Positions 16,798 through 26,504 of a DNA stretch of 64,000 nt are shown here, in pieces (the stretch's first letter is position 1; each line of letters opens with the position of its first letter). Made by a program: the position numbers and the translations under genes. Origin of the DNA: CAZSSH01 sp964609825. GTDB taxonomy: Bacteria > Verrucomicrobiota > Lentisphaeria > Victivallales > Victivallaceae. The stretch covers positions 620,001 through 684,000 of the forward strand of contig CAZSSH010000010.1 in assembly GCA_964609825.1 (NCBI GenBank), in the 5' to 3' direction. Under the pieces are notes generated by a model. It made no database searches. It saw nothing but the letters and a program-made list of their open reading frames with translations, and was not told where the DNA came from.

Positions 16798-18033
16798 TTA
16801 CTTGACCACGGTGAGCTCAACGGGCTTGCTGCCGCCGAGGCAGATGCTCTCAAGGCGGATTTCCTGCGCTTCGCCGGGAGCGAAGTCGGGAATGATTTCC
16901 AAAGTATGGGTGGTATCTTCGCTCAGGCCCTCAATCACCGGTTTGACCATGTGGGCATTGCCGTTGCAGGCCTTGCCAAGTTTGCCCGCGTCAAATTCGC
17001 GGTCGACCGCCACGCCGTCGATCAGAACTTTATATTTGCCGCACTTGAGGGTCGACTCGCCGAAAAACAATACTGACGAGCCGCGGAATCGGCAGACCAG
17101 CTTGGGCGCGTCGCCGGTGATTTCATATTGCGAGCGGCCGGTGCGTTTGTTGTTGGCCAGCCGCACCATGTCATCAAGCCAGCGCGACATCACAAAATCG
17201 TAAGCCACCGCCGAAGTTTCCGGCTTCACGACCTCGATTTTGAAGCCCTCCGGCAGCATTTTTGCAATCACAAAGCGTTTGACAAACTTATAAGAGTCGT
17301 TGCTGAGCCATTTCTCCGGCAATACCGGTGTCTCTTTGCTTGCCACAGCACTCAAATACGCCGCCTTGGCCGCCTCAAAATAAATCTGATATCCGGCATC
17401 GGACGGGTGCGTGTTGTCATACCGGTACGGCGGCCAGAGGAGGTCAAGATCAAGCTCGCCGGCGTTGTATTTTTGCTGCATCAATTGCACCACATCGCCG
17501 ACCGGCAAGTGATAATAATTGGCAAGCTCCAAATGCTTGGTGCGCCGGTGCATTTTGCTCAAGTCCTTTTCCTCCACATAGCTCCGGGCGGCGGTAATCA
17601 TCACGACCACCGGGCAATCCGCCGCCAATGTTTGCCGGACGATCGACTCATAAGCGCTCAAAGTCGGGTCCGAAACTTTGTAGGCATCATCATTAAGGGT
17701 AAAATCCAAAAACATCAAATCGGGGTGATGTTTCATCACGTCGCGTTCCAGCCGCTGCACCCCCAATTGGGCGCCGGTGCCGCCGATGGCCGCATCGACA
17801 AAGGTGAAATGTGCCTTGGGGTAAGTTTGCTTGAGCCATTGGCCCATCAATGCCCGGTAGCTGGTTTGATTGGGGTCGGAGGCGTTGGCCCCCCAAGTGA
17901 GCGAGCCTCCTAAAAAAACCACGGTAAGTGACTGGCCGTCCTTGGCCTTTTGATCAAAATTTTGAAACGAAGCAGCCTGCAACGAAACCATCAGCGATAC
18001 CCCCAATAATAATAACCAGTGACGAAGTGACAT
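16798..18033 (-). CDS. Exported SGNH/GDSL-type hydrolase
   Basis: A 411-residue secreted esterase-like protein. The first 21 residues form a signal peptide (hydrophobic run ending V-S-L-Q-A-A). The SGNH blocks are visible: VVFLGGSLTWG with the nucleophilic Ser, GGTGAQLG, TLNDD, and the C-terminal block THPSDAGYQ with the catalytic His. A beta-rich C-terminal domain of about 170 residues follows. Deacetylation of a polysaccharide in the periplasm or outside the cell is likely. I start at ATG 18033 because the GGGAGA ribosome binding site lies between it and the upstream ATG 18048. The start overlaps the GntR gene's stop by one base (TAATG). Confidence 0.8.
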   Translation of the reverse strand: MSLRHWLLLLGVSLMVSLQAASFQNFDQKAKDGQSLTVVFLGGSLTWGANASDPNQTSYRALMGQWLKQTYPKAHFTFVDAAIGGTGAQLGVQRLERDVMKHHPDLMFLDFTLNDDAYKVSDPTLSAYESIVRQTLAADCPVVVMITAARSYVEEKDLSKMHRRTKHLELANYYHLPVGDVVQLMQQKYNAGELDLDLLWPPYRYDNTHPSDAGYQIYFEAAKAAYLSAVASKETPVLPEKWLSNDSYKFVKRFVIAKMLPEGFKIEVVKPETSAVAYDFVMSRWLDDMVRLANNKRTGRSQYEITGDAPKLVCRFRGSSVLFFGESTLKCGKYKVLIDGVAVDREFDAGKLGKACNGNAHMVKPVIEGLSEDTTHTLEIIPDFAPGEAQEIRLESICLGGSKPVELTVVK

Positions 18034-19073
18034 TATTTCTCCCTGCATGTTTTACCCGCCTTAACGGCGACTTTATGACGTTGTGTGATAAATTTTTGAC
18101 CGGCGATTTGCGCCTTTAAGGACAGCCAGGTCTGCTTGGCGATTTTGGCCGGGTCGATTTCGAGGCGGGTGAGCGGCAGCGGCGCAAAAAGCTCCACATC
18201 TTTGTTGGCGTGGGAGATGAGCATGCAGTCCGCCGGTATCTTGCGCCCGCTCTCCTGAATCGCAAACAAAGCAGGCAAATAAAGCGAATCCTCAAATACA
18301 AACACGCTGTCAAACCCGGGGTGCTTCTGCAAAAACTTCAGGATTTGTTGATAGAGCCGGGCGTGACTGTCATCCCGCGTGAGATCGATCAACTGCAAAT
18401 TTAAGTCTGGAAAAGCATCAAGTTTGAGATCCTCAAACGGGTACGACCCGGATTGCGGACGCACGAGCACGATATTTTTGCCGCCCTGTTTGCGCAAGTA
18501 CCCGAGGCCGGCATCCAACATTTGCTGGTAATCGAGCTCCACCGGCGCGCCGGAAACGGGAACGTTGCACTCTTTACGGAGATAATCCATCACCAGATCA
18601 TTGGAGCAAAACTCGATCACCGCCCGCAGCTCATTGTCAAAGACGGCATGCTTGAGATCGTGAAACGCCCGGTCGTAACGGGCGAGATCGCTGGTGGGAT
18701 AGAGCTCGTAGCTCCAGTTGTCCTCACAAATATATTCGATGAGTTTCTCCAAAAACACGGCATGAAACATCAAGCGCTGGCGGGTAAAAATTTCGCTCCC
18801 AAAGATGATCCCCACCCGTTTTTGAGCGAGCCCGGCGCGGATAAAAGTGCCGCGTCCCGGCGTCCGCTCAATCAACCCGCGCTGAGTCAACAGTTTCATG
18901 CTCTGCTGGATCGTCTCTTGGTTCACCTTGAATTTTTTGGCCAAATCTGTAGTACTCGGCAACCGATCGTTTTCCTTGAGATTGCCGGAGCTGATCTCCG
19001 ACTCAAAAAAATTTGCGATTTGCTGATACATCGCCGACGGGCGGCTGATTTCAAATTCAAAATTTTCGGTCAT
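18033..19073 (-). CDS. GntR-family regulator with LacI-like sensor domain
   Basis: The first 75 residues are a GntR winged helix (YQQIANFFESEISSGNL, LPSTTDLAKKFKVNQ, LTQRGLIERTPGRGTFI). The remaining 270 residues have the layout of a periplasmic-binding-protein-like sensor (KRVGIIFGSE, DSVFVFEDSLYLPALFAIQESG, PADCMLISHANKDVELF), as in AraR-type GntR/LacI chimeras. It sits in the middle of a polysaccharide locus, upstream of and overlapping the SGNH gene by one base. It probably senses a sugar released by the neighbouring hydrolases. A candidate palindromic site lies at the promoter of the locus (26489-26504). Confidence 0.8.
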   Translation of the reverse strand: MTENFEFEISRPSAMYQQIANFFESEISSGNLKENDRLPSTTDLAKKFKVNQETIQQSMKLLTQRGLIERTPGRGTFIRAGLAQKRVGIIFGSEIFTRQRLMFHAVFLEKLIEYICEDNWSYELYPTSDLARYDRAFHDLKHAVFDNELRAVIEFCSNDLVMDYLRKECNVPVSGAPVELDYQQMLDAGLGYLRKQGGKNIVLVRPQSGSYPFEDLKLDAFPDLNLQLIDLTRDDSHARLYQQILKFLQKHPGFDSVFVFEDSLYLPALFAIQESGRKIPADCMLISHANKDVELFAPLPLTRLEIDPAKIAKQTWLSLKAQIAGQKFITQRHKVAVKAGKTCREK

Positions 19074-19143
19074 AACCTCTCACCTGATCCATTCCAATTA
19101 CCGGTTGGGCTTAATATAGCCGCAACCGGCAATTTTGCAAATG

Positions 19144-21693
19144 CTAACGGGATATTTTTTGATAACCCGCCATCGGCAGCGCCAGACGCAAGCCGATGTA
19201 GACATAGCCGGGATAGCCGGGGTTGTTAAATTCGCGCGCGGTATTGACCAGTTGCGAATTATAGTACCCAAAAGAACTCCCCCGGATCGACCGGTGCGGT
19301 GATTTGCCCTCCTCTAGAAAATCCTGTTTATCGCCGCTTGCGTATGGCAAATAGGTATCTGAGCACCACTCCGCCACGTTGCCAAAGAGATCCATGACGC
19401 CGTCGCGACTGACCCCGGCCGGATAGGACCCCACCGGCGTCACCCCTGCCCCGACCGGCTGCCGCGACAAGGTATTGAGCGACAAAGGTTCGGCGGCGAC
19501 ATTACCGTGCCTGGACTCCGGCGGCGTATTGCCCCACGGGTAAATGCGGTTTTCGCCGCGGCCGGTGGCGACGTATTCCCACTCTGCCTCGGTCGGCAAG
19601 CGAAAGCCGTCGGCCGCGCGGTTGACTTTCCACGTCTTTTCGTCATAGGCCTCAATGAGACCGTATTTTTTTGACAAAAAGTTGCAGTATTTGGCCGCAT
19701 CCTGCCACGACACGTAAATCACCGGGTCGTTATCACGCCAAGAGAAGCTGTCGCGCCGTTCGCGGTGAGCGGGCATAAACTCCTCAAATTCGCGGTTGGT
19801 AACTTCATACCGATTGAGCGCAAAGCCGCTCACTGCGACATTGCCGTTGTCCTTCATCGCAAACGTGCCGCCGGGAATCACCGCCCAGGCATTTTGCCGC
19901 TCAACATTGGGGGCAAAGTGCTTGAGCTCGGTCAATGCCACGGAGCCGATGCAGACATTGCCGCGGTCGTCAAAGTTATCCGCAGTTTTATCCAGCGCAA
20001 GCGACATGGTGCTTGCCCCGGCGGGGATGGTAAACAAAAATGCGGTGCTTTTGACCGCACCCCCGGTCGGCGGCAGAAATACCGGGAAATAACATTGCTG
20101 AAACTGGTAATCCTTTCCGGGCACGGCAAAGCGCAAGGTGAGTCTCGCGTCATCTTTGCCGGGGTTGGCAAAATTGACCGTAAACGAGTAAGTTTTACCG
20201 GCAATCCCGGCCGGGAGCTCCCAAAGGGCCTGCGCCGCTTTGCCGTCGGCAAAATAAAGCTTGCCGTCACGCAACTCGACTTGATCAAGCTTGGCGTTGG
20301 CGGCGTCAAATTTGGCGACGACCGGCCCGGCGGCGACGCCGGTGGTCCACTCGCGGCTGATCTGATGCTTGCCCTTCACTGAGTTAATTTGATTGACTTC
20401 GCCAATGATGCTCCGGCGGTTGACCAAGTCAAAGACGACTTGGCCGCCGCGCTCCAGCTTCACTTCCGGGGTGCCGGGCTCAAAATCCATATTAACATGC
20501 TGCACCCCGGCAGCCAAGTCAAAGGTTTTGACCGAGCTGCCGGTTTTGACCGTCAATTTGGCGGGGGCGGTCAGCATGGCGGTAAGATAAATTTTGTCCT
20601 GGACATCATCGTGGAGCTGGTCGCTCGGCCAGGAGGTGAAGCGCTGATCGTCCCAGCTCTGCGTTTTCTCGTTCCAAATTTTGGTCACATCTTTTTTACG
20701 GGTGCGGCAAGTCATATACAACCGGTCCTGCGTGATTTGCGGCGCGACGCCGATTTTGAAGCGTAAAATGCAATATTGAAAAAAGTCGAGAAATGCCTCG
20801 TCGCGGTTGAATTGCTCGCGGTCCATGCCGGTAATGTCTTTGGTTTGATTCCAACGGTAGGGCATCAAGTTGGAGTCCTCGCCGTAATCGTTCCAAGTGA
20901 TGATTTCCACCAAATCGTTGCCGTCGGCAGTGATCCCCTGCCACATGGCATCGACTCCGGCCATTCCCTGAAAGTCACGGCGGTTGGGGCTGTTGTAGCT
21001 GGGCGCCACCCCGGACAAAAAGAGTTTGCCGGCGAGCAGCGCTTCGCGTTTGCCGACGCGGTTTTTGTCGATCAAATCGCCGACCGTGCCGTCACAGGCA
21101 AAGTGCCCCAAGCCGTCCACGGCGGGCTCGCTCAACAATTTGCGCGCAACCTCCGGGCTCCACGCCATCGGGTGATACGGCAACGATGTTTGCGGCACCA
21201 CCACCATCTCGAGTCCTTCCCCGCGCAATGCCTCGGCGACCACCTTATAATCGGAGGTCCGGCCGGCGTAGCCCGACATAAAGGCCTTGCCCTGATGGCG
21301 GAAAAGATTGGGGTGACGGTAATAGCGGCGGTACATATCGCCCACGTTGCGCATGGTTTCTTTTGCGATGTCGGGCCCGGCGAAATCGGGCGACATAAAA
21401 AAGACAAAAACAGTATCGAGCTTTTTGGCCGCCGCAAACAAGTTGTCGGCATTGCTCACATAGCGGGTCGGTGTCCCCTCGGGCGACTTGTCAAATTTGC
21501 GCCATTCGCCGCAATTGAGGGCAAAGCCGTCAATCCCGTAGCTTTGGGCCAACTCGATTTCGCGCTCGTAAAAGTCGCTTGGCGAAGTAAAGCACGTCAT
21601 ATAGTGGGCAAAAACGTGCTTGTCAGCGACTTCCCCTGCGGCCACTGCGCCGGTAATAGCCAATGACATCAAAAACAACGTTCCTCTGGTCAT
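19144..21693 (-). CDS. Exported GH71-like enzyme fused to a SUMF1-type domain
   Basis: An 849-residue secreted protein with signal peptide (about 1-19). Residues about 25-330 resemble GH71 (alpha-1,3-glucanase family): VFAHYMTCF, ELAQSYGIDGFALN, and ITWNDYGEDSNL. A beta-sandwich stretch follows. The last 230 residues form a SUMF1/formylglycine-generating-enzyme-like domain (GGTFAMKDNG, ALNRYEVTNREFEEFM, VSWQDAAKYCNFLS, RLPTEAEWEYVATGRG, YPWGN, MDLFGNVAEWCSD, RGSSFGYYN, GLRLA). The final segment lacks the cysteine pair of true formylglycine-generating enzymes, so it is probably a binding module. It overlaps the other GH71-like gene by 4 bases. Confidence 0.75.
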   Translation of the reverse strand: MTRGTLFLMSLAITGAVAAGEVADKHVFAHYMTCFTSPSDFYEREIELAQSYGIDGFALNCGEWRKFDKSPEGTPTRYVSNADNLFAAAKKLDTVFVFFMSPDFAGPDIAKETMRNVGDMYRRYYRHPNLFRHQGKAFMSGYAGRTSDYKVVAEALRGEGLEMVVVPQTSLPYHPMAWSPEVARKLLSEPAVDGLGHFACDGTVGDLIDKNRVGKREALLAGKLFLSGVAPSYNSPNRRDFQGMAGVDAMWQGITADGNDLVEIITWNDYGEDSNLMPYRWNQTKDITGMDREQFNRDEAFLDFFQYCILRFKIGVAPQITQDRLYMTCRTRKKDVTKIWNEKTQSWDDQRFTSWPSDQLHDDVQDKIYLTAMLTAPAKLTVKTGSSVKTFDLAAGVQHVNMDFEPGTPEVKLERGGQVVFDLVNRRSIIGEVNQINSVKGKHQISREWTTGVAAGPVVAKFDAANAKLDQVELRDGKLYFADGKAAQALWELPAGIAGKTYSFTVNFANPGKDDARLTLRFAVPGKDYQFQQCYFPVFLPPTGGAVKSTAFLFTIPAGASTMSLALDKTADNFDDRGNVCIGSVALTELKHFAPNVERQNAWAVIPGGTFAMKDNGNVAVSGFALNRYEVTNREFEEFMPAHRERRDSFSWRDNDPVIYVSWQDAAKYCNFLSKKYGLIEAYDEKTWKVNRAADGFRLPTEAEWEYVATGRGENRIYPWGNTPPESRHGNVAAEPLSLNTLSRQPVGAGVTPVGSYPAGVSRDGVMDLFGNVAEWCSDTYLPYASGDKQDFLEEGKSPHRSIRGSSFGYYNSQLVNTAREFNNPGYPGYVYIGLRLALPMAGYQKISR

Positions 21694-23906
21694 AACAGCG
21701 ACTCCAGTTTTACGGTCAAATCCTCCAGATACAAAACATCGGTGTCGCTCCCCGGCGACTCGTCGGCGACGAGGTAAATATAGTCCCCGGCTTTGACCTT
21801 GATGTTTTTACAGTCCAGCGTGCCGCCCTCGCCGGTTTTATAAATCGTCGAGCCCAAAATTCCCTCGGGCCCGCGGACTTCCAGCGTGATGCCGTCCTGC
21901 CCGGCATTGGGGACGATTTTGCCCGCAAGCGACACTTCGCCGTCGACGGGACTGCGCCAGGCGAGAATCAAAGCCACCTGATTGCGGGGCCGCATGATGA
22001 CTTGCCACTTGCCGTCGGCTTCCCGTCCGGCGATCCAGCCGTGGATGTACTTGTAAACCGGGTCGCTCGACGGCGAGAGCCGCGCGAATTTCCCCGCATA
22101 GGGGACATTGGGCAAACAGCTGCCAACCCGCTGATACGGCGGATTGTGGTCGATTTTGCCGTGTTCGCCATGCTTGTAAAGATAAAACCATACCGGGCGG
22201 CGGTTGAAATCCAAGTCCGGATTGGAGCACTGATTGTTTTTAAAGATATCCTCATACACCCAGACGTCACCGGTTTGATACGGCTTGTCGGCGACAACCG
22301 GGTTGGTCTGGCGCTGATACTCCTCAAGGTTGGTTGCGCCGTCATTGTCGGGGTCGGCGGCGGAGTCAACCTTGGGCAGATTTTTGAGGTCCAAAAGTTT
22401 GCCGAAATAATAACGCTCAAACCAGTTGGGCAAACCGTTGCCGTCGCTGTCGCCGTACTCGCTGTAGGCCAAAAACGGCTGATCCGGGAAATCCTTTTGC
22501 CACTCGCTCTCACACTCGCTGCTAAAGGCGCACATCGAGCTGTCGGGGCGAAACGGCCGATCGGTGATTTCCTCGGGGGCGGTCAACGTCAACACAGTCT
22601 TGCCGTTGCGAGCAAGCTCGACCGATACTTTGCCCGGAGTCACCGGAAACTGGCGAAAACTCATCCCGGCGGGGGCGTCATACGACTCATTGCGCCCGCT
22701 GAGCGTGACCTTGCCCGGTTCTTTCAAAATCGCGGTCACCTCAATAACGCCGCCGGCGCGGCTGAGCCGGGACTGAAACGGGAACACCACGGCGTCATCG
22801 TTGTAACGGCGGAAACTCACATAAATCTGGTCGCGCTTGACCGCCGGGGCTTTGCCCGCCTTCCAGTACTCAATAAAATAACGGTTGAGCATCAATGCGG
22901 CGTAATTGGTGTTGTAACCGGGGGCGATGTTAGTATCTTCGCCGTAATCGTTCCAAGTTACAAACTGGAGCAAATGGCAGTCAAGCTTACGGGCCATTTC
23001 CCACATCTGGCGGAGTTTTTCAAAGCCGTTTTTGCCGTAGACTTGACTGTTGGAGCGGTTGTTGTACTGAAACCAGATGGGCTGGCCCCACTCGGCCTTG
23101 TTGGCGCGGACGATTTCGCCCAGTTTCTCGATTTCACCGTCCTTGTAATAACCGTCAAAAAAGTCGCCGACCGCCGGGAAATTTTTGGCCAAAAACGCCA
23201 CCGCCTCCTCCATCGTATACGAGTTGGCCGGCACCCCGCCGTTAAACGCGCCGATGCAAAAATAAAAGTAAACCGGCTGTCCGACTTTTTTCTCGACGTC
23301 GCGGTAAGCCTGTACCAGCTTGGGCCAGTTTTCCTTGGTCGCCGGGAGATTCATGATCCCTTTGGAGTGGTAGCCAAAGATCAAAACTTTGCCGTCGCGC
23401 CGGGCCAAGTTGGGGCTCTTGCCATGCTTTTCCAACATGTAATTGATGGCGTCGGCATAGGCATTGACCCGCAATTCCTTGTCCTCGGGATTTTTAGGGA
23501 GACAGGAGGGGTCGAGGCAAATGGTGATTTTAAACGGGAGCTTCTGCTCCTCGGCGACCTTAAACAACGCATCGAGCATTTTTTTGGCGTTGACATCACC
23601 AGCATAGGCGTCAAGGGCAAAGCCGTCAAAGCCGCCGCGCATCGCCCGGGCGATATCCAGCTTGGCCGCATCTTCGTAATTGTACTCGGTTTCGGGCGGC
23701 ACCAAGTCCCAATTGTAAATCTTGCCCCCCGAGGAGAGCGCAAAGTCTTTGCTGTTGTGGTCATAGGTATTGTTTTTGCGGTGATATGCGGTCGGCCCCG
23801 CCGCCACCGGATAGCACCCCATATAGTGGGCAAAAATCTGCTTGTCCTCGGCAAACATGCCCAAGGTGATCAAGAGCGAAAACGTCGTCAGCAGCCATTT
23901 CATCAT
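21690..23906 (-). CDS. Exported GH71-like glycoside hydrolase
   Basis: A 738-residue secreted enzyme-like protein. Signal peptide is about residues 1-20. The catalytic region resembles GH71 and the neighbouring paralogue: IFAHYMGCYPVAAG, AMRGGFDGFALDAY, VTWNDYGEDTNI. Further on, two thrombospondin type 3/EF-hand-like calcium motifs occur (YGDSDGNGLPNWFERYY and ADPDNDGATNLEEYQRQTNP), then a C-terminal beta domain that may bind carbohydrate. The start ATG 23906 has GGAG 9 bases upstream; the open frame reaching 24032 overlaps the pilin gene and is rejected. The substrate is probably an alpha-glucan, by family analogy only. Confidence 0.75.
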   Translation of the reverse strand: MMKWLLTTFSLLITLGMFAEDKQIFAHYMGCYPVAAGPTAYHRKNNTYDHNSKDFALSSGGKIYNWDLVPPETEYNYEDAAKLDIARAMRGGFDGFALDAYAGDVNAKKMLDALFKVAEEQKLPFKITICLDPSCLPKNPEDKELRVNAYADAINYMLEKHGKSPNLARRDGKVLIFGYHSKGIMNLPATKENWPKLVQAYRDVEKKVGQPVYFYFCIGAFNGGVPANSYTMEEAVAFLAKNFPAVGDFFDGYYKDGEIEKLGEIVRANKAEWGQPIWFQYNNRSNSQVYGKNGFEKLRQMWEMARKLDCHLLQFVTWNDYGEDTNIAPGYNTNYAALMLNRYFIEYWKAGKAPAVKRDQIYVSFRRYNDDAVVFPFQSRLSRAGGVIEVTAILKEPGKVTLSGRNESYDAPAGMSFRQFPVTPGKVSVELARNGKTVLTLTAPEEITDRPFRPDSSMCAFSSECESEWQKDFPDQPFLAYSEYGDSDGNGLPNWFERYYFGKLLDLKNLPKVDSAADPDNDGATNLEEYQRQTNPVVADKPYQTGDVWVYEDIFKNNQCSNPDLDFNRRPVWFYLYKHGEHGKIDHNPPYQRVGSCLPNVPYAGKFARLSPSSDPVYKYIHGWIAGREADGKWQVIMRPRNQVALILAWRSPVDGEVSLAGKIVPNAGQDGITLEVRGPEGILGSTIYKTGEGGTLDCKNIKVKAGDYIYLVADESPGSDTDVLYLEDLTVKLESLL

Positions 23907-23928
23907 TTTTATTTTCTCCGGTAATTGG

Positions 23929-24594
23929 TTATTTGTACAAAGGTTTGTAAAACGGGTAAAGTTTGGGGTCGGCGCTGTCCGCCGGGAGCGTATTTTTGTC
24001 GCGGACATTGCAATGGCCGTCAAAATAAGCAACGGCGAGATTATGGCCGGTATGCCAGGTGCCGAGATGGTTTTTGACCTGATACCCCCAGCCGCCCTCG
24101 GAGCCGCCGTAGGTATTATAGCCGCCGTATTCGCCCATGGTGTCCGCCCAGTAGCTGACGCCGGAAGCGTTTCTTACTTTAGCGGCCTTGAGCCGGATGG
24201 ATGTCCCGTAAGGTTTAATAAAGTGGCGGTTAATCCCGCAGGTATAATTATTGCCGGTCGTCCCGTATGGAAACGCGGTGCACAAAGCGCCGAAGGGCAG
24301 CACCCGGCCATTGACGTCTTTGTTGTTTCCCATCACATACTTGAGTCGCACGAAACCGTCCAAGATGGTGGTGGCCGAACCGTTGATGATGATGTTGTCA
24401 GGAAGCGTATAGTCTTCGTAATCCTGAAAATACAACATCGATGCATTCATGATCTGCTTTTTGAAGTTAACGCAGTTGTTGAGCTTGGCGCGCTCGCGGG
24501 CTTTGTTTAATGACGGCAGCAGCATGGAGGCCAAAATGGCGATGATCGCAATCACCACCAGCAATTCAATCAAGGTGAAACATCTTTTTGACAT
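23929..24594 (-). CDS. Prepilin-type protein with H-X9-DG motif
   Basis: A 221-residue protein with a textbook prepilin N-terminus (C-F-T-L-I-E-L-L-V-V-I-A-I-I-A-I-L) and ASMLLPSLNKARERAK after it. The C-terminal GHNLAVAYFDGH stretch is the H-X9-DG motif of the DUF1559-like pseudopilins that are abundant in planctomycetes, verrucomicrobia and lentisphaerae. It is inserted between two glycoside-hydrolase-like genes on the same strand (16 and 22 bases from its neighbours), which suggests a role in surface handling or export of the polysaccharide or its enzymes. Function of this family is not established. Confidence 0.85.
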   Translation of the reverse strand: MSKRCFTLIELLVVIAIIAILASMLLPSLNKARERAKLNNCVNFKKQIMNASMLYFQDYEDYTLPDNIIINGSATTILDGFVRLKYVMGNNKDVNGRVLPFGALCTAFPYGTTGNNYTCGINRHFIKPYGTSIRLKAAKVRNASGVSYWADTMGEYGGYNTYGGSEGGWGYQVKNHLGTWHTGHNLAVAYFDGHCNVRDKNTLPADSADPKLYPFYKPLYK

Positions 24595-24610
24595 GACAAA
24601 CTCTCCCTTA

Positions 24611-26461
24611 TCATTTACTTTGATAAATTACATGTTGATCTCTTAAAATGCGAATTGATTTTGTGGCCCTTTCCTCAATGATTGTGATATGGTGATCAAA
24701 AGTGATGGTAATTTTGGTGTCATCGGCGTCATAACCGACGATTTGGGACAATGAGTGATTTTGCAAGACACGCATGATTTCGGCATGTTCGCAAATCAGC
24801 GGCAGCACGTCGAGATAATGGTCGCCATAGCCGCCCGCGCGAAATTCGACTTCGTGCCACGGGCGGCACAACGGGTCAAACCCGCGCTCGAGTTTGTGAG
24901 TGGAGATGACCAAACCGTGCGTTGCCAGTTGAAAAAACGGGACGATTTGCGGCTTTAACGCGTTGAATTCATCCGAAATTTTGTGCCGGAAGCGCTCATA
25001 AACCCCCTGACCGTGGACATGGGCGACCTCGTCGACATAAGGAAGCACATACGCCGCGCCGCACTCGCACGACGAGGCGCCGTAAAGATGCCGCACGTAC
25101 TCAAGCATCCGGCACAGGGCCAAGGCAAATTCGCGCTCATTGGCGGGGTGTTTGGGGTGATGGCAGGTAAACAAGCCGGTGGTCTGGGCATCCAAGTAAG
25201 CGCTGCCGTAAAAGCCCAAATCCTTGATCCGTTTGAGATTGTGGCCGTAACGCTCCAGGTAGACCACCGGGCACATCTTGTAGGATTCACCGCCGGCCCA
25301 AATGCCGGAGATCTGCCGCTCGCCGAATTCATCGACGCTGAGCATATCATAATCCATATCGGGCGACTGCAAATAGGCGTCGGTGACATTGTCGTGACAG
25401 ACAATTTGGTAATCGAGCGCGCGCGCTTTTGCTATTAATTTTTTGAGCCCCGACTCGCCGCCCAGCCGGGGTTCGGCCGGGAACCGGGTGGGATAAGCGC
25501 CGTCGTGGCCAAACACATTCCACCCGACCAAGGTAAAAATTACCTTGCGGATGTTGTGATCATAAAAGGTTTGGATAATGGTTTCAGCTTCCTCAAAGGT
25601 GGTAAAAACCGCCATCTCCGACGAACCGTCCGGCACCATCTTGGGGCGGACGGCGCAAAAGATTTTGACCCGGATCGCATCGGCGGCATAAGCGAGCACC
25701 GGATTGTCTTTGACCCGGTCAGCCAGCGGCATCACGCCCCGGCGATTCAATAAATCATCGCGGTAAATCTGCGACAATTTCGCCCAGCCAACCCGACCCG
25801 GCCGCAGATAATAAACGACCGTCTTGCTTTCGCTTGAGAGCACTTCATCGGGGGTATGGCGCATCCCAAAGGTGACAAAGCTTTGACAGCATTCGGCGCC
25901 GATCACCGAGTCGCACCACGCATAAAAATCGCCGGACTCGACGATTGCAAGACAGGAAGCCGCATCCGTTGTCACGGCAAAACAATTGAGGACGCCAAAT
26001 TTTTCCCACTCCTGTTGACTCATATAAAAGCGGTTGCGGCAAGTGCCCGGCGCAAGCTTGGCAGGCTCGACCAGCGCGCCCGAAAAAGCGGGGAGCAGCC
26101 ACTCGATATGATCACTTTGCTTTGCCGCCAAGAGGCCCGGCAATACCGAGAGCTCCATCAACCGATACGTCGAGCCGCGTAACTCCAAAATTTGAAACGG
26201 GTCCACCGTCAGCCGGACCGACTCCGCGCCGAGCTCAAACCGGAGATTGACCACCAAGCCAAAACGCGCACTCTCGGCGGTCAAATCATAAACATTGCCG
26301 CTTGACCGGCGCAAACTTACGGCAAAGTCGCGAACCGTCATCTCGCGCTTCTCCGGCCGGCAATAAACCTTGGCGGTCAACACTTGCGTCAAATCCAGCT
26401 CCAAAGTGCGGCGATTACAATCAAACTTCAATTTCCCGGCGGCGGAGTCACAACAAAACAT
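24611..26461 (-). CDS. Large cytoplasmic glycoside-hydrolase-like protein
   Basis: A 616-residue protein without a signal peptide. The first 200 residues are beta-rich like the N-terminal sandwich of many glycosidases. The second half has the look of a TIM barrel: VIFTLVGWNVFGHDGAYPTRFP, LVCHDN-like strand (QIVCHDNVTDAY), a FYGSAYLDAQTT strand with an acidic residue, and SCECGAAYVLPYVDE. This resembles GH101/GH129-type and DUF5696-type proteins but I cannot assign a family firmly. Start ATG 26461 has GAGG 7-8 bases upstream. It is the first gene behind a strong promoter and probably leads the operon through the GH71 genes. Confidence 0.55.
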   Translation of the reverse strand: MFCCDSAAGKLKFDCNRRTLELDLTQVLTAKVYCRPEKREMTVRDFAVSLRRSSGNVYDLTAESARFGLVVNLRFELGAESVRLTVDPFQILELRGSTYRLMELSVLPGLLAAKQSDHIEWLLPAFSGALVEPAKLAPGTCRNRFYMSQQEWEKFGVLNCFAVTTDAASCLAIVESGDFYAWCDSVIGAECCQSFVTFGMRHTPDEVLSSESKTVVYYLRPGRVGWAKLSQIYRDDLLNRRGVMPLADRVKDNPVLAYAADAIRVKIFCAVRPKMVPDGSSEMAVFTTFEEAETIIQTFYDHNIRKVIFTLVGWNVFGHDGAYPTRFPAEPRLGGESGLKKLIAKARALDYQIVCHDNVTDAYLQSPDMDYDMLSVDEFGERQISGIWAGGESYKMCPVVYLERYGHNLKRIKDLGFYGSAYLDAQTTGLFTCHHPKHPANEREFALALCRMLEYVRHLYGASSCECGAAYVLPYVDEVAHVHGQGVYERFRHKISDEFNALKPQIVPFFQLATHGLVISTHKLERGFDPLCRPWHEVEFRAGGYGDHYLDVLPLICEHAEIMRVLQNHSLSQIVGYDADDTKITITFDHHITIIEERATKSIRILRDQHVIYQSK

Positions 26462-26488
26462 TATGGACCTCAAAAGTTATACTGCATT

Positions 26489-26504
26489 ATATGGATATCA
26501 ATAT
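26489..26504. promoter_or_regulatory. Imperfect palindrome at the promoter, candidate operator
   Basis: ATATGGATATCAATAT matches its reverse complement at 14 of 16 positions and starts at the -10 box, covering the predicted transcription start. It could be the site of the GntR-type regulator encoded in the same locus; this is inference from position only. Confidence 0.35.

Noticed and set aside
22002..23924. 640-residue open frame opposite the GH71 gene
   Set aside because: Entirely antisense to a gene with signal peptide and GH71-like motifs; the long frame results from GC-rich third positions.
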